The position numbers and the translations under genes were made by a program. This document shows, piece after piece, positions 7,550 through 14,291 of a stretch of 21,547 nucleotides of DNA. The notes under the pieces are model-generated. The model was not told where the DNA came from. It searched no databases and saw only the letters and a program-made list of their open reading frames with translations. Source of the stretch: Thalassotalea_B sp049613795 (GTDB lineage Bacteria > Pseudomonadota > Gammaproteobacteria > Enterobacterales > Alteromonadaceae). The first letter of the stretch is position 1; each line of letters opens with the position of its first letter. The stretch lies in the NCBI GenBank assembly GCA_049613795.1, contig JBMZCX010000052.1, forward strand, positions 1 to 21,547, written 5' to 3'.

Positions 7550-8761
7550 GTGTATAAAAATATTATAACGTCATCTGTGATAATGTGTACTTTGGCTTAC
7601 ATATTACTACCAAACAATGCTCATGCTATGAATAAAAAAACGCTAAGAATCGCAACTTTTAATGTTAGTATGGAAGCATCAAACTATACAAAAGAAAAAT
7701 CATTATCAGGTAAAGAGCTTAATCAAGCGCTTGATAACCAACACCCACAAATAAAAAACATTGCTGAAATAATTCAAAGAATTAACCCCGATATTATTTT
7801 ACTTAATGAGTTTGACTACACACAAAAAAAAGATAACGCGTTAGCTAAGTTCATCAAGCAATACTTAAATCAATCTCAAAATAACCAACCAAGCATAGAC
7901 TTCCCTTACACCTATCAAAGTGCTGTAAACACTGGTGTTAAAACCAAATTTGATCTAAACCGTGACGGTAAAATAACCTCTCCAGCTGATACCTATGGTT
8001 TTGGTAAATTTCCTGGCCAATATGGTATGGCATTACTTTCAAAATACCCTATTGATGAGGCCGCTATTAGAACATTTCAGCACTTCAAATGGGCGGATAT
8101 GCCAAATGCGCTAAAACCAATAGACCCTGATACTAAGAAACCTTGGTATAACAAAAATGCATGGAATGATATGCGATTATCGTCTAAATCTCATTGGGAT
8201 ATTCCAGTAAAAGTAAACAACCAAACAATACACGTACTAGCAAGCCACCCTACACCGCCTGTTTTTGACGGTCCTGAAGACAGAAATGGTAAACGTAATC
8301 ACGACGAAATTCGTTTTTGGGTAGACTACATTAATGCTGATAATGCGAGCTATATTTATGATGACAATAACAAACAAGGCGGTTTAACTGATAATAGTCG
8401 TTTTGTTATTTTAGGCGACTTAAATGCGTCAAATGTAGACGGTGATGCAATGAACAGTGGTATTGACGCATTATTGAATAGTCGATTAACACAAGATCCT
8501 CTACCGCAAAGTAATGGTGCTGCAGCACATACACGTAATAATGAATATGCTAAGCATCACACCGCCTTCTGGCGTATGCGTGCTGACTACGTATTACCTT
8601 CAACCCTTGGTTGGAAAATAGTAAATTCAGGTGTGTTTTGGCCAAACAAAAATGATTCAGCCTATTCACTTATTAAAGATAGGCAAGCTTCGTCTGATCA
8701 CCGATTAGTATGGGTAGATCTATCATTAACCGAAATAAAGCCAGTAAAAACAAATAACTAA
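7550..8761 (+). CDS. Secreted endonuclease/exonuclease/phosphatase-family protein
   Basis: Predicted metal-dependent phosphodiesterase or nuclease exported by Sec. The best start is GTG at 7550, not the upstream TTG inside the regulator gene: AGGA (7538-7541) overlaps the regulator stop codon at ideal spacing, and the resulting 403-residue protein begins with a clean signal peptide (about 26 residues, ending NNAHA). Fold motifs in order: RIATFN (33-38), metal-binding Glu87 in NEFD, GQYGMALLSKYP (156-167), ASHPTPP (231-237), GDLNAS (289-294) and the final SDHRLVW (382-388). An EF-hand-like loop DLNRDGKITSPAD sits at 135-147, suggesting calcium. The alkaline phosphatase gene follows after 24 bp. 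The family includes DNases, sphingomyelinases and phosphatases, so substrate is open; nucleic acid is favoured by context only. Confidence 0.9.
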   Translation: MYKNIITSSVIMCTLAYILLPNNAHAMNKKTLRIATFNVSMEASNYTKEKSLSGKELNQALDNQHPQIKNIAEIIQRINPDIILLNEFDYTQKKDNALAKFIKQYLNQSQNNQPSIDFPYTYQSAVNTGVKTKFDLNRDGKITSPADTYGFGKFPGQYGMALLSKYPIDEAAIRTFQHFKWADMPNALKPIDPDTKKPWYNKNAWNDMRLSSKSHWDIPVKVNNQTIHVLASHPTPPVFDGPEDRNGKRNHDEIRFWVDYINADNASYIYDDNNKQGGLTDNSRFVILGDLNASNVDGDAMNSGIDALLNSRLTQDPLPQSNGAAAHTRNNEYAKHHTAFWRMRADYVLPSTLGWKIVNSGVFWPNKNDSAYSLIKDRQASSDHRLVWVDLSLTEIKPVKTNN

Positions 8762-8785
8762 AGACTAAAAAAGAGTTGATTATTC

Positions 8786-10117
8786 ATGAAAAAACTATTG
8801 TCGCTATGTATATGTTCAAGTTTAGCGTTATCACTTTCATTACACGCAAATGAACAAGTTACACCGAAGAAAGCAAGTCCTGTTAAAAACATTATAATGA
8901 TTGTTGGCGATGGTATGGGTCCAGCTTATACCACAGCTTACCGCTATTACAATGACAACCCAGCAACAGCTGCTATAGAAGAAACAGTGTTCGATCGTCA
9001 TTTACAAGGAATGAGCTCAACTTACCCTGCGCCAGTATCTGGTTATGTAACTGACTCAGCAGCAGGAGCAACAGCATTATCTACAGGTATTAAAAGCTAC
9101 AATGGTGCAATTGGTGTAGACGTTGACAAAAAGCCAATAAAAACCGTACTAGAATACGCAAAAGAAATAGGCAAAAAAACAGGTGTTGTTGTTACTTCTC
9201 AAGTTAACCACGCAACACCCGCCTCTTATATCACCCATAATGAATACCGTAGAAACTACAATGCAATTGCTGATAGCTTCATAGACAATGGCATTAATGT
9301 TGACCTTCTACTCGGCGGTGGTACCCAGTATTTTGAACGTGAAGATCGTAATCTAGTAAATGAATTTAAAGCAAACGGTTTTCAATACATTACTCAGTAT
9401 GAACAATTAGCTAATATTAAAGCCAACAAACCGCTTTTAGGGTTATTTGCCCCTGTAGGTTTACCTTGGGCGCTTGACGATACCAATAAGCATCGATTAT
9501 CAACAATGACAAAAGCAGCCACTGCCCATTTAGAAAATGAGCACGGTTACTTTATGTTAGTTGAAGCAAGCCAAGTAGATTGGGCAGGTCATAGTAACGA
9601 TATTGCCTCAGCAATGGCTGAAATGGACGATTTAGTTCAAACTCTTATATTTTTAGAAAAATACGTTGAACAGCACCCTGATACTTTAGTGGTATTAACT
9701 GCCGACCACAGTACTGGTGGCCTAACCCTTGGCGCTAATGGAAAATATATTTGGCAACCCGCTGAGTTCAAAGGAATGGAACAATCTAGCCACTTTGTTG
9801 CACAATTTGTTGCTGAAAATAATTATACAGCTAAAGAGCTTGCTAAAATGCTGACGTTTGAGCTAACTGAAGAACAGCTTGCGCAATTACAAGAGATTAA
9901 GAAAATACCACTAAAAGAGCTAACTCAAGCGAAAAAAATAAAAAAACTCTATAAAAAGATCAATCACTTCATTAGTCAACAAAGTAATACCGGTTGGACA
10001 AGTGGTGGACATACAGCAATTGACGTGCCTGTATTCGCTTTTGGTAAAAAACATCATAAATTTAAGGGTAAAATAGACAACACAGACATCGCAAAAACTA
10101 TTTTTAAACTACTTTAA
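8786..10117 (+). CDS. Secreted alkaline phosphatase (PhoA family)
   Basis: A 443-residue periplasmic or extracellular phosphomonoesterase of the classic alkaline phosphatase family. Residues 1-21 are a Sec signal peptide (ending SLSLHA). The first metal ligand is Asp42 in VGDGMG, the phosphorylated nucleophile is Ser91 in VTDSAAGATA, and further metal ligands are Glu260 (VEAS), Asp265 and His269 (DWAGHSND), Asp307-His308 (TADHSTGG) and His409 (SGGHTAID). A Lys-rich helical insertion occupies about 349-396, just before the last metal-binding His. It is the last gene of the regulator-phosphohydrolase-phosphatase operon and is followed by a strong terminator. With a nuclease-like partner upstream it could convert nucleotides to nucleosides for uptake; general phosphate scavenging is the alternative, but no Pho box pair was found. 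Confidence 0.94.
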   Translation: MKKLLSLCICSSLALSLSLHANEQVTPKKASPVKNIIMIVGDGMGPAYTTAYRYYNDNPATAAIEETVFDRHLQGMSSTYPAPVSGYVTDSAAGATALSTGIKSYNGAIGVDVDKKPIKTVLEYAKEIGKKTGVVVTSQVNHATPASYITHNEYRRNYNAIADSFIDNGINVDLLLGGGTQYFEREDRNLVNEFKANGFQYITQYEQLANIKANKPLLGLFAPVGLPWALDDTNKHRLSTMTKAATAHLENEHGYFMLVEASQVDWAGHSNDIASAMAEMDDLVQTLIFLEKYVEQHPDTLVVLTADHSTGGLTLGANGKYIWQPAEFKGMEQSSHFVAQFVAENNYTAKELAKMLTFELTEEQLAQLQEIKKIPLKELTQAKKIKKLYKKINHFISQQSNTGWTSGGHTAIDVPVFAFGKKHHKFKGKIDNTDIAKTIFKLL

Positions 10118-10136
10118 TTTTAGCGCCTAACCTATT

Positions 10137-10167
10137 AAAAGAAGCACAAAATTGTGCTTCTTTTTTT
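10137..10167 (+). terminator. Strong intrinsic terminator after the alkaline phosphatase
   Basis: AAAAGAAGCACAA (10137-10149) pairs perfectly with TTGTGCTTCTTTT (10152-10164) across a tiny AA centre, and the T-run continues to 10167. It lies 20 bp after the phosphatase stop. The A-run on the left arm would allow some function on the other strand too, but no minus-strand gene ends here. Confidence 0.9.
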
Positions 10168-10401
10168 GCGCTTAAAATACACTTCTCCTTCACCTCGGCT
10201 AATCCATTAATTTTTTTAATACACAGACTGCTATATTTTTATTACTAATCATCGCCCCAATACCTGTACAAACACTCCACAAATTTTTGCAAAAAATATC
10301 GAAAGAGCAACAGTCACTATTATATAAAGCTTCAAAGTTACGGAAAATGTTTATCAATATTAACGCCATAGGTACCTGCTAAAATTTATACAAAATAATA
10401 G

Positions 10402-10430
10402 TTGAATAATGCCAAACTTTAATATACTGT
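10402..10430 (+). promoter_or_regulatory. Predicted promoter of the sulA-like gene
   Basis: TTGAAT (10402-10407) and TACTGT (10425-10430) are separated by 17 bases. The -10 hexamer is also the left end of the LexA box, so LexA binding would block RNA polymerase directly, as at E. coli sulA. Confidence 0.6.
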
Positions 10431-10444
10431 ATATTTATACAGTA
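10425..10444. promoter_or_regulatory. LexA (SOS) box
   Basis: TACTGTATATTTATACAGTA is a nearly perfect 20-base palindrome (one central break) and differs at one base from the E. coli consensus as recalled. CTG (10427-10429) and CAG (10440-10442) have the required ten-base spacing. It ends 18 bp before the ATG of the sulA-like gene. Confidence 0.95.
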
Positions 10445-10462
10445 TATTTGAGGTTTGCAAAA

Positions 10463-10903
10463 ATGACTAATTTAAACAGTAACCGTAATATGTTAAATAT
10501 TGAATTTAGTAAGAAGAAAACTGCTATAACTACAATTAAAAACAATGAGTTAAAAATCATTGATGTAAATAACAGTATAAATTTATCTCATCAATATGCT
10601 GCAATATGTCGTCAATATCGTGTAGAAAATAAATGGATATTAATGATTAACCCTGAAGAACATTCCTTAGGACAACTTAATCAGCTTAGTGACATCAATA
10701 CTTCAAGTGTTTTAAAAGTACACGCGAATAAAGTGAATGTCGTATTACAAAATATAGAAAGTGCATTACGTAAAGGAAATTGTGCTGCTGTTGTTTTATG
10801 CAACCCTATTCTTAGTAATAAAGAAATTGAATTACTTAATAAGTGTACGCAATCAAGCCAAACATCATGTATCGTCATTAGAGATCATAAACAACTGCAT
10901 TAA
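10463..10903 (+). CDS. sulA: SulA-like SOS cell-division inhibitor
   Basis: SulA binds FtsZ and blocks septum formation during the SOS response, then is removed by Lon. The start is placed at ATG 10463, with GAGG 9 bases before it, giving 146 residues; the open frame runs further up to 10409, but that part would cross the LexA box and promoter. The region from NKWILMINP (56-64) through LKVHANKV and IESALRKGNCAAVVL (98-112) to SCIVIR (135-140) aligns by eye with the E. coli SulA core (RWQLWL..P, HTVESMVRALRTGNYSVVI, GFIMRP). The last residue is His, preceded by Leu, recalling the Lon-recognised end NLYH of E. coli SulA. Sequence identity is low, as is usual in this fast-evolving family, but the LexA box makes the call strong. 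It stands alone, not beside lexA. Confidence 0.87.
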   Translation: MTNLNSNRNMLNIEFSKKKTAITTIKNNELKIIDVNNSINLSHQYAAICRQYRVENKWILMINPEEHSLGQLNQLSDINTSSVLKVHANKVNVVLQNIESALRKGNCAAVVLCNPILSNKEIELLNKCTQSSQTSCIVIRDHKQLH

Positions 10904-11008
10904 CAATAAGAAATTATAAAACTAGCGGTTCATACTTTTAACCGCAATTAATGCAACTGATTATGTTAGAATACCAAATTATTAAATAGGTTAATTTAGT
11001 GAAATATA

Positions 11009-11491
11009 ATGACTTGCTATTGTGGCTCTACTCAACATTATCAGCAGTGCTGTCAGCCTTTTATTGAAGGCAATTTAACACCCAGTACGCCCGAGCAATT
11101 AATGCGTTCTCGTTATAGTGCATATGCAACAAAAAATTGTCAGTATATTTTCAACACCTACGCTCAGGCTGTACAAAAAGAAAATAGCTTAAATGATATA
11201 GCGCAATGGGCAGAACAAACTCAATGGCTAGCGCTTATTGTGAAGCAAGCTTGTTCAAGTACATTAACAAGCTTTGATCCGAACAATCCTCCTACTGTTA
11301 GCTTTGATGCTTTTTATCAACAAGATAAGCAATTTTATAAAATGAGTGAATGCTCACGTTTTATTGTTGAAAATAACCAATGGCGATATTTAAACGGTGA
11401 TGTAGAAGATCATCTGCTGATTACTTCACCTAAACGGAACGATAGTTGTTTTTGCGGCAGTGGCAAAAAATTTAAAAAGTGTTGTGGATAA
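11009..11491 (+). CDS. ychJ: YchJ family protein with two SEC-C zinc motifs
   Basis: A 160-residue cytoplasmic protein of the UPF0225/YchJ family. A SEC-C-like metal-binding motif lies at each end: CYCGSTQHYQQCCQ (3-16) and CFCGSGKKFKKCCG (147-160), the second being the same motif found at the SecA C-terminus. Between them is the family block LMRSRYSAYATKN (31-43), a W-rich stretch WAEQTQWLAL, and the NTF2-like region ending in NNQWRYLNGD. Length and layout match E. coli YchJ. The molecular function is not established; the ends probably bind zinc. The start at ATG 11009 has only a weak upstream GTGAAA. The gene converges with the next one, with 17 bp between their stop codons, and is separated from sulA by about 105 bp with only a weak hairpin. 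Confidence 0.93.
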   Translation: MTCYCGSTQHYQQCCQPFIEGNLTPSTPEQLMRSRYSAYATKNCQYIFNTYAQAVQKENSLNDIAQWAEQTQWLALIVKQACSSTLTSFDPNNPPTVSFDAFYQQDKQFYKMSECSRFIVENNQWRYLNGDVEDHLLITSPKRNDSCFCGSGKKFKKCCG

Positions 11492-11508
11492 CACTAAGCA
11501 AGAAATAG

Positions 11509-12042
11509 CTAGCTTGTTAACTCAACCATTGGTGATTTCACTACCGTTTCTTGTACTGATTTAAGCCATGCATTCACATTAAAAGGTAAGCGTTGCTTTG
11601 ATAGCACCTTTTCTTTTTGCTGACAAAATAACGAGGTATTTCCCATTACCTTATTCGGTACATACGTAACATCATCTCTAAAAGCTAACGCTTTAGGGTT
11701 AAGTGCGTCACTTAAACGAATTGACGCTAATTGTTCATCAACCACCAACTTACCTTGTTGAAAGTCACCTATATCGTCAAGCGACTGCAATGCTAATGGT
11801 GGAGTATCAGGCACGCTCAATGCTTTTCGCAACGATGCGTCGGTAACACTAGCAGCTTCATTTTCAGTAAGCGGCAATGAAAATTGACTATGCACACGTA
11901 CATCGGCCGCCAGCATTGACAGCATCAATGAAAAGTCATGACGTCGTTGACTATGAACACACTGATTAAGCTTTACACCTAATTGTAGTTCTTCAATCAA
12001 TAACGTTGATGTAGAATTTTCTACTTGCACAAGAATAGCCAA
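11509..12042 (-). CDS. Small conserved protein, probable VC2046/SO_2500 family
   Basis: A 177-residue soluble protein without signal peptide or membrane segment. The stretch LQLGVKLNQCVHSQRRHDFSLMLSMLAADV, here given only by position (residues 20-49), and the later blocks LNPKALAFRDD (113-123) and YVPNKVMGNTSLFCQQKEK (127-145) resemble a small uncharacterised family known from Vibrio and Shewanella that I remember as VC2046/SO_2500; this name is from memory and not certain. No catalytic motif is evident. It is transcribed alone, converging with ychJ; its upstream neighbour, the end of the MoxR operon, is 158 bp away. Coding status is supported by the long uninterrupted frame and gammaproteobacterial-looking conserved blocks; function unknown. 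Confidence 0.8.
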   Translation of the reverse strand: MAILVQVENSTSTLLIEELQLGVKLNQCVHSQRRHDFSLMLSMLAADVRVHSQFSLPLTENEAASVTDASLRKALSVPDTPPLALQSLDDIGDFQQGKLVVDEQLASIRLSDALNPKALAFRDDVTYVPNKVMGNTSLFCQQKEKVLSKQRLPFNVNAWLKSVQETVVKSPMVELTS

Positions 12043-12200
12043 TGAATAACAGTATCTTGTTATCGACAGCTAAAAGGATTTGTTTAGTAATAAATACTTT
12101 TTATTTGACTACTTGCTCAATAATCAGACAATCCATTTTTAATAATAAAAATTTTGATGTTTTCTTGCCATGTTATTAGATCAAAATAGCTTTCAAATGG

Positions 12201-14291
12201 TTAGCTCTGAAAGGTTTTTCTTTCTAGCCAAAGCACACTACAGCAACTTATAAATAGTAGCCAAAGTGGTAACTTATTTATGGGTGAGCGCATTATATGC
12301 CTGTCTTCGCTATCAACAATATTATTTGTCTGTTGTGCGTTAATATATTGGCGCATTGAAGTCTGTTTTTTCAATTGTTGCCAAGCCCCCCATTCACTCG
12401 CGTTATTCACATAGATACGTAGAGTTTCGTCATTTTTATACGGGTTTAATAATCTGTTTTCTTCGTTTAATCCCTCATTAGATAAGGTCATTTGATACCA
12501 GCCACTTTCACCTAAAAGCCAGTCACTACAATAATTAAACTCACGATCAATAATATTATTACTAACGCCACTAATAATGCCTTTACTCACTTGTTTCGCT
12601 CGTTCAATAGTTGATGCTATTTTTTGATCTTGGTTATTTATTAATTTTTTTGAATATAGCTTCATATTGTTATCGGTACTAAAATAACAAAGAGCTACAT
12701 TTTCATATGGGAAATACATTATATTTTCTGATTGTGTTAGCCAATAAGCTGCTTTATTTGTGCTTATTATTTTACCTAACAAGTACTGCCAATATTGACC
12801 GTACTGTTGATTTAAACCATTTAACTTCCATTGATAGCTAGTATTTATTGTGCTTAATGTAATACTGCCTAAACCTATTGAATGGCTTATTACAAGGGGC
12901 TGTTTAACATCATTCGTCACCAAATAGTCGGGAAATTTCGCTGATAAAGAAAAATTAATAGGAGTTAACGAGTGAACCTCTGTACCTTCTTGAAAGTGAA
13001 TATCCGTTGGCTTATTTAATTCTGTTTCTGCTTTCGTATCTATTGCGGAAAAACTCTGAATATATTGAATTAATTGGTTATTTTTAACGTTAGTTTGTTG
13101 AGATTTTTTATGATTCTTTACTAAGCTATCATCAACAAATATAGATAAAGCTAAGCCCTGTTTTATCGCTTCAATCACATTCGTTTGCTGCATTTGAGAA
13201 AGTGAGATAAGCGTTCTTCCGTCAAGCATTAGCATGTCGAAATTACTTAAGTACTCTGTTGTCATATTGCGATCAAATAATAAATTTTCAGTCTCATTAT
13301 TAACGGTTTGAGTTAAATATGCCGCTTTACTGGTTTGGCTGACAATGGTCATTTTACTACCTTGTTCAGTTAACCAATTTTTTAAATGCCGTACTTCAAA
13401 TGAAGGTGATGCTGTTTTCACTAAAATATTAAGCCGCTCACCTTGGGTTACCTCTAGGTGAATTGTTTCTTCAACTAAAGGTTGTTTGGTATTCATATTA
13501 CGTATTGTTAAATTATAAGCAGTTACTCCTAATGTTTTAGGAGTAAAGTGGAAGCGAAAATATTCACTAGCCCTAACACTCGCCTGCGCTAATAACTCTT
13601 GATTTATATCTGTTAATTCAATTTGATAAATAAGTTCAGGGTGGCTTGATTGTAACTTGCCAGAAAAAGTTGCATTCGCGCCTAAAATAAGACTTTTAGG
13701 CCATTGAGGCTCAACAATGCCTAAAACCTCTTGCGTAGGAAAGTAACTTATTTCAATCGCTGAAAAGTCATTTTTTATGCGTGTTAATTGCGCTGAAGAC
13801 AACCCGTCACCATAAATAAACAAATGATTTAAGCTTTTCTTTTTTTTCAGTAATTGGAAAGTTGAGCTAATCCATTGAACATCTTTCAACAAGCCGATAT
13901 TACTTAACTTATCCGCTAATTCGATTCGCTGATTTGGATCATTCACCAGTACATACAGCGTGTTCAAATTGTTTTTTTGATAATGCGTAATCGCTTGTTG
14001 TATTGAATGTTCATTGCTATTTTCAGTAAATATAATGGCTTGTTCAGATACCGACTTAAGTTGTTCTATGGGGAGCAGCAATAATAACATCGCAATAACA
14101 GCGCCACTGTTAACGACACACAGTAGGGTTGTGATAACCATTCTAAACGGTTTTTTATAACGGATTGACGCTGTTTGGTATCGGCGATAAACCTTAGTGC
14201 AAATAACAAATAAAAATACAATGCATACCGTAAATAGCAGGTAATGTAACGGCTGTAATGGTGCAATATGCCAATGTGACTCTGCCAACAT
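12201..14291 (-). CDS. Membrane protein with GATase1-like domain, last gene of MoxR operon
   Basis: A 696-residue envelope protein of unknown function. Two N-terminal membrane helices (about 15-33 and 50-75) and one near the C-terminus (about 674-690) enclose a large domain predicted to be periplasmic. Residues about 288-395 (ILVKTASPSFEVRHLKNWL, later FDMLMLDGRTL) resemble the glutamine-amidotransferase-like Rossmann domain seen in large proteins of MoxR/BatA clusters; no Cys nucleophile is evident, so enzymatic activity is unlikely. Before it lies an Ig-like stretch (about 200-280). The ATG overlaps the stop of the preceding gene as TAATG, so translation is coupled. It probably acts with the BatA-like and DUF4175-like proteins at the inner membrane. 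Role in the complex is inferred from gene order only. Confidence 0.8.
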   Translation of the reverse strand: MLAESHWHIAPLQPLHYLLFTVCIVFLFVICTKVYRRYQTASIRYKKPFRMVITTLLCVVNSGAVIAMLLLLLPIEQLKSVSEQAIIFTENSNEHSIQQAITHYQKNNLNTLYVLVNDPNQRIELADKLSNIGLLKDVQWISSTFQLLKKKKSLNHLFIYGDGLSSAQLTRIKNDFSAIEISYFPTQEVLGIVEPQWPKSLILGANATFSGKLQSSHPELIYQIELTDINQELLAQASVRASEYFRFHFTPKTLGVTAYNLTIRNMNTKQPLVEETIHLEVTQGERLNILVKTASPSFEVRHLKNWLTEQGSKMTIVSQTSKAAYLTQTVNNETENLLFDRNMTTEYLSNFDMLMLDGRTLISLSQMQQTNVIEAIKQGLALSIFVDDSLVKNHKKSQQTNVKNNQLIQYIQSFSAIDTKAETELNKPTDIHFQEGTEVHSLTPINFSLSAKFPDYLVTNDVKQPLVISHSIGLGSITLSTINTSYQWKLNGLNQQYGQYWQYLLGKIISTNKAAYWLTQSENIMYFPYENVALCYFSTDNNMKLYSKKLINNQDQKIASTIERAKQVSKGIISGVSNNIIDREFNYCSDWLLGESGWYQMTLSNEGLNEENRLLNPYKNDETLRIYVNNASEWGAWQQLKKQTSMRQYINAQQTNNIVDSEDRHIMRSPINKLPLWLLFISCCSVLWLERKTFQS

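Larger units (their letters stand above)
10118..10462. other. Intergenic region between alkaline phosphatase and sulA-like gene
   Basis: A 345-bp gap. Its first 50 bp hold the phosphatase terminator and its last 60 bp hold the sulA promoter and LexA box. The middle part, roughly 10180-10400, shows no gene; the only structure seen there is a 12-bp AT-rich palindrome TTTTTGCAAAAA at 10284-10295. Confidence 0.6.

Noticed and set aside
10409..10462. Longer N-terminus for the SulA-like protein
   Set aside because: This stretch contains the -10 element and LexA box, so it cannot be translated from the SOS promoter; ATG 10463 has the ribosome binding site.
10925..10945. GCGGTT / AACCGC hairpin after sulA
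   Set aside because: Only a 6-bp stem with a 9-base loop and no T-run on the plus strand; too weak to call a terminator.
12135..12152. ATTTTT / AAAAAT inverted repeat downstream of the MoxR operon
   Set aside because: Pure A/T stem without G-C pairs, expected by chance in AT-rich intergenic DNA.
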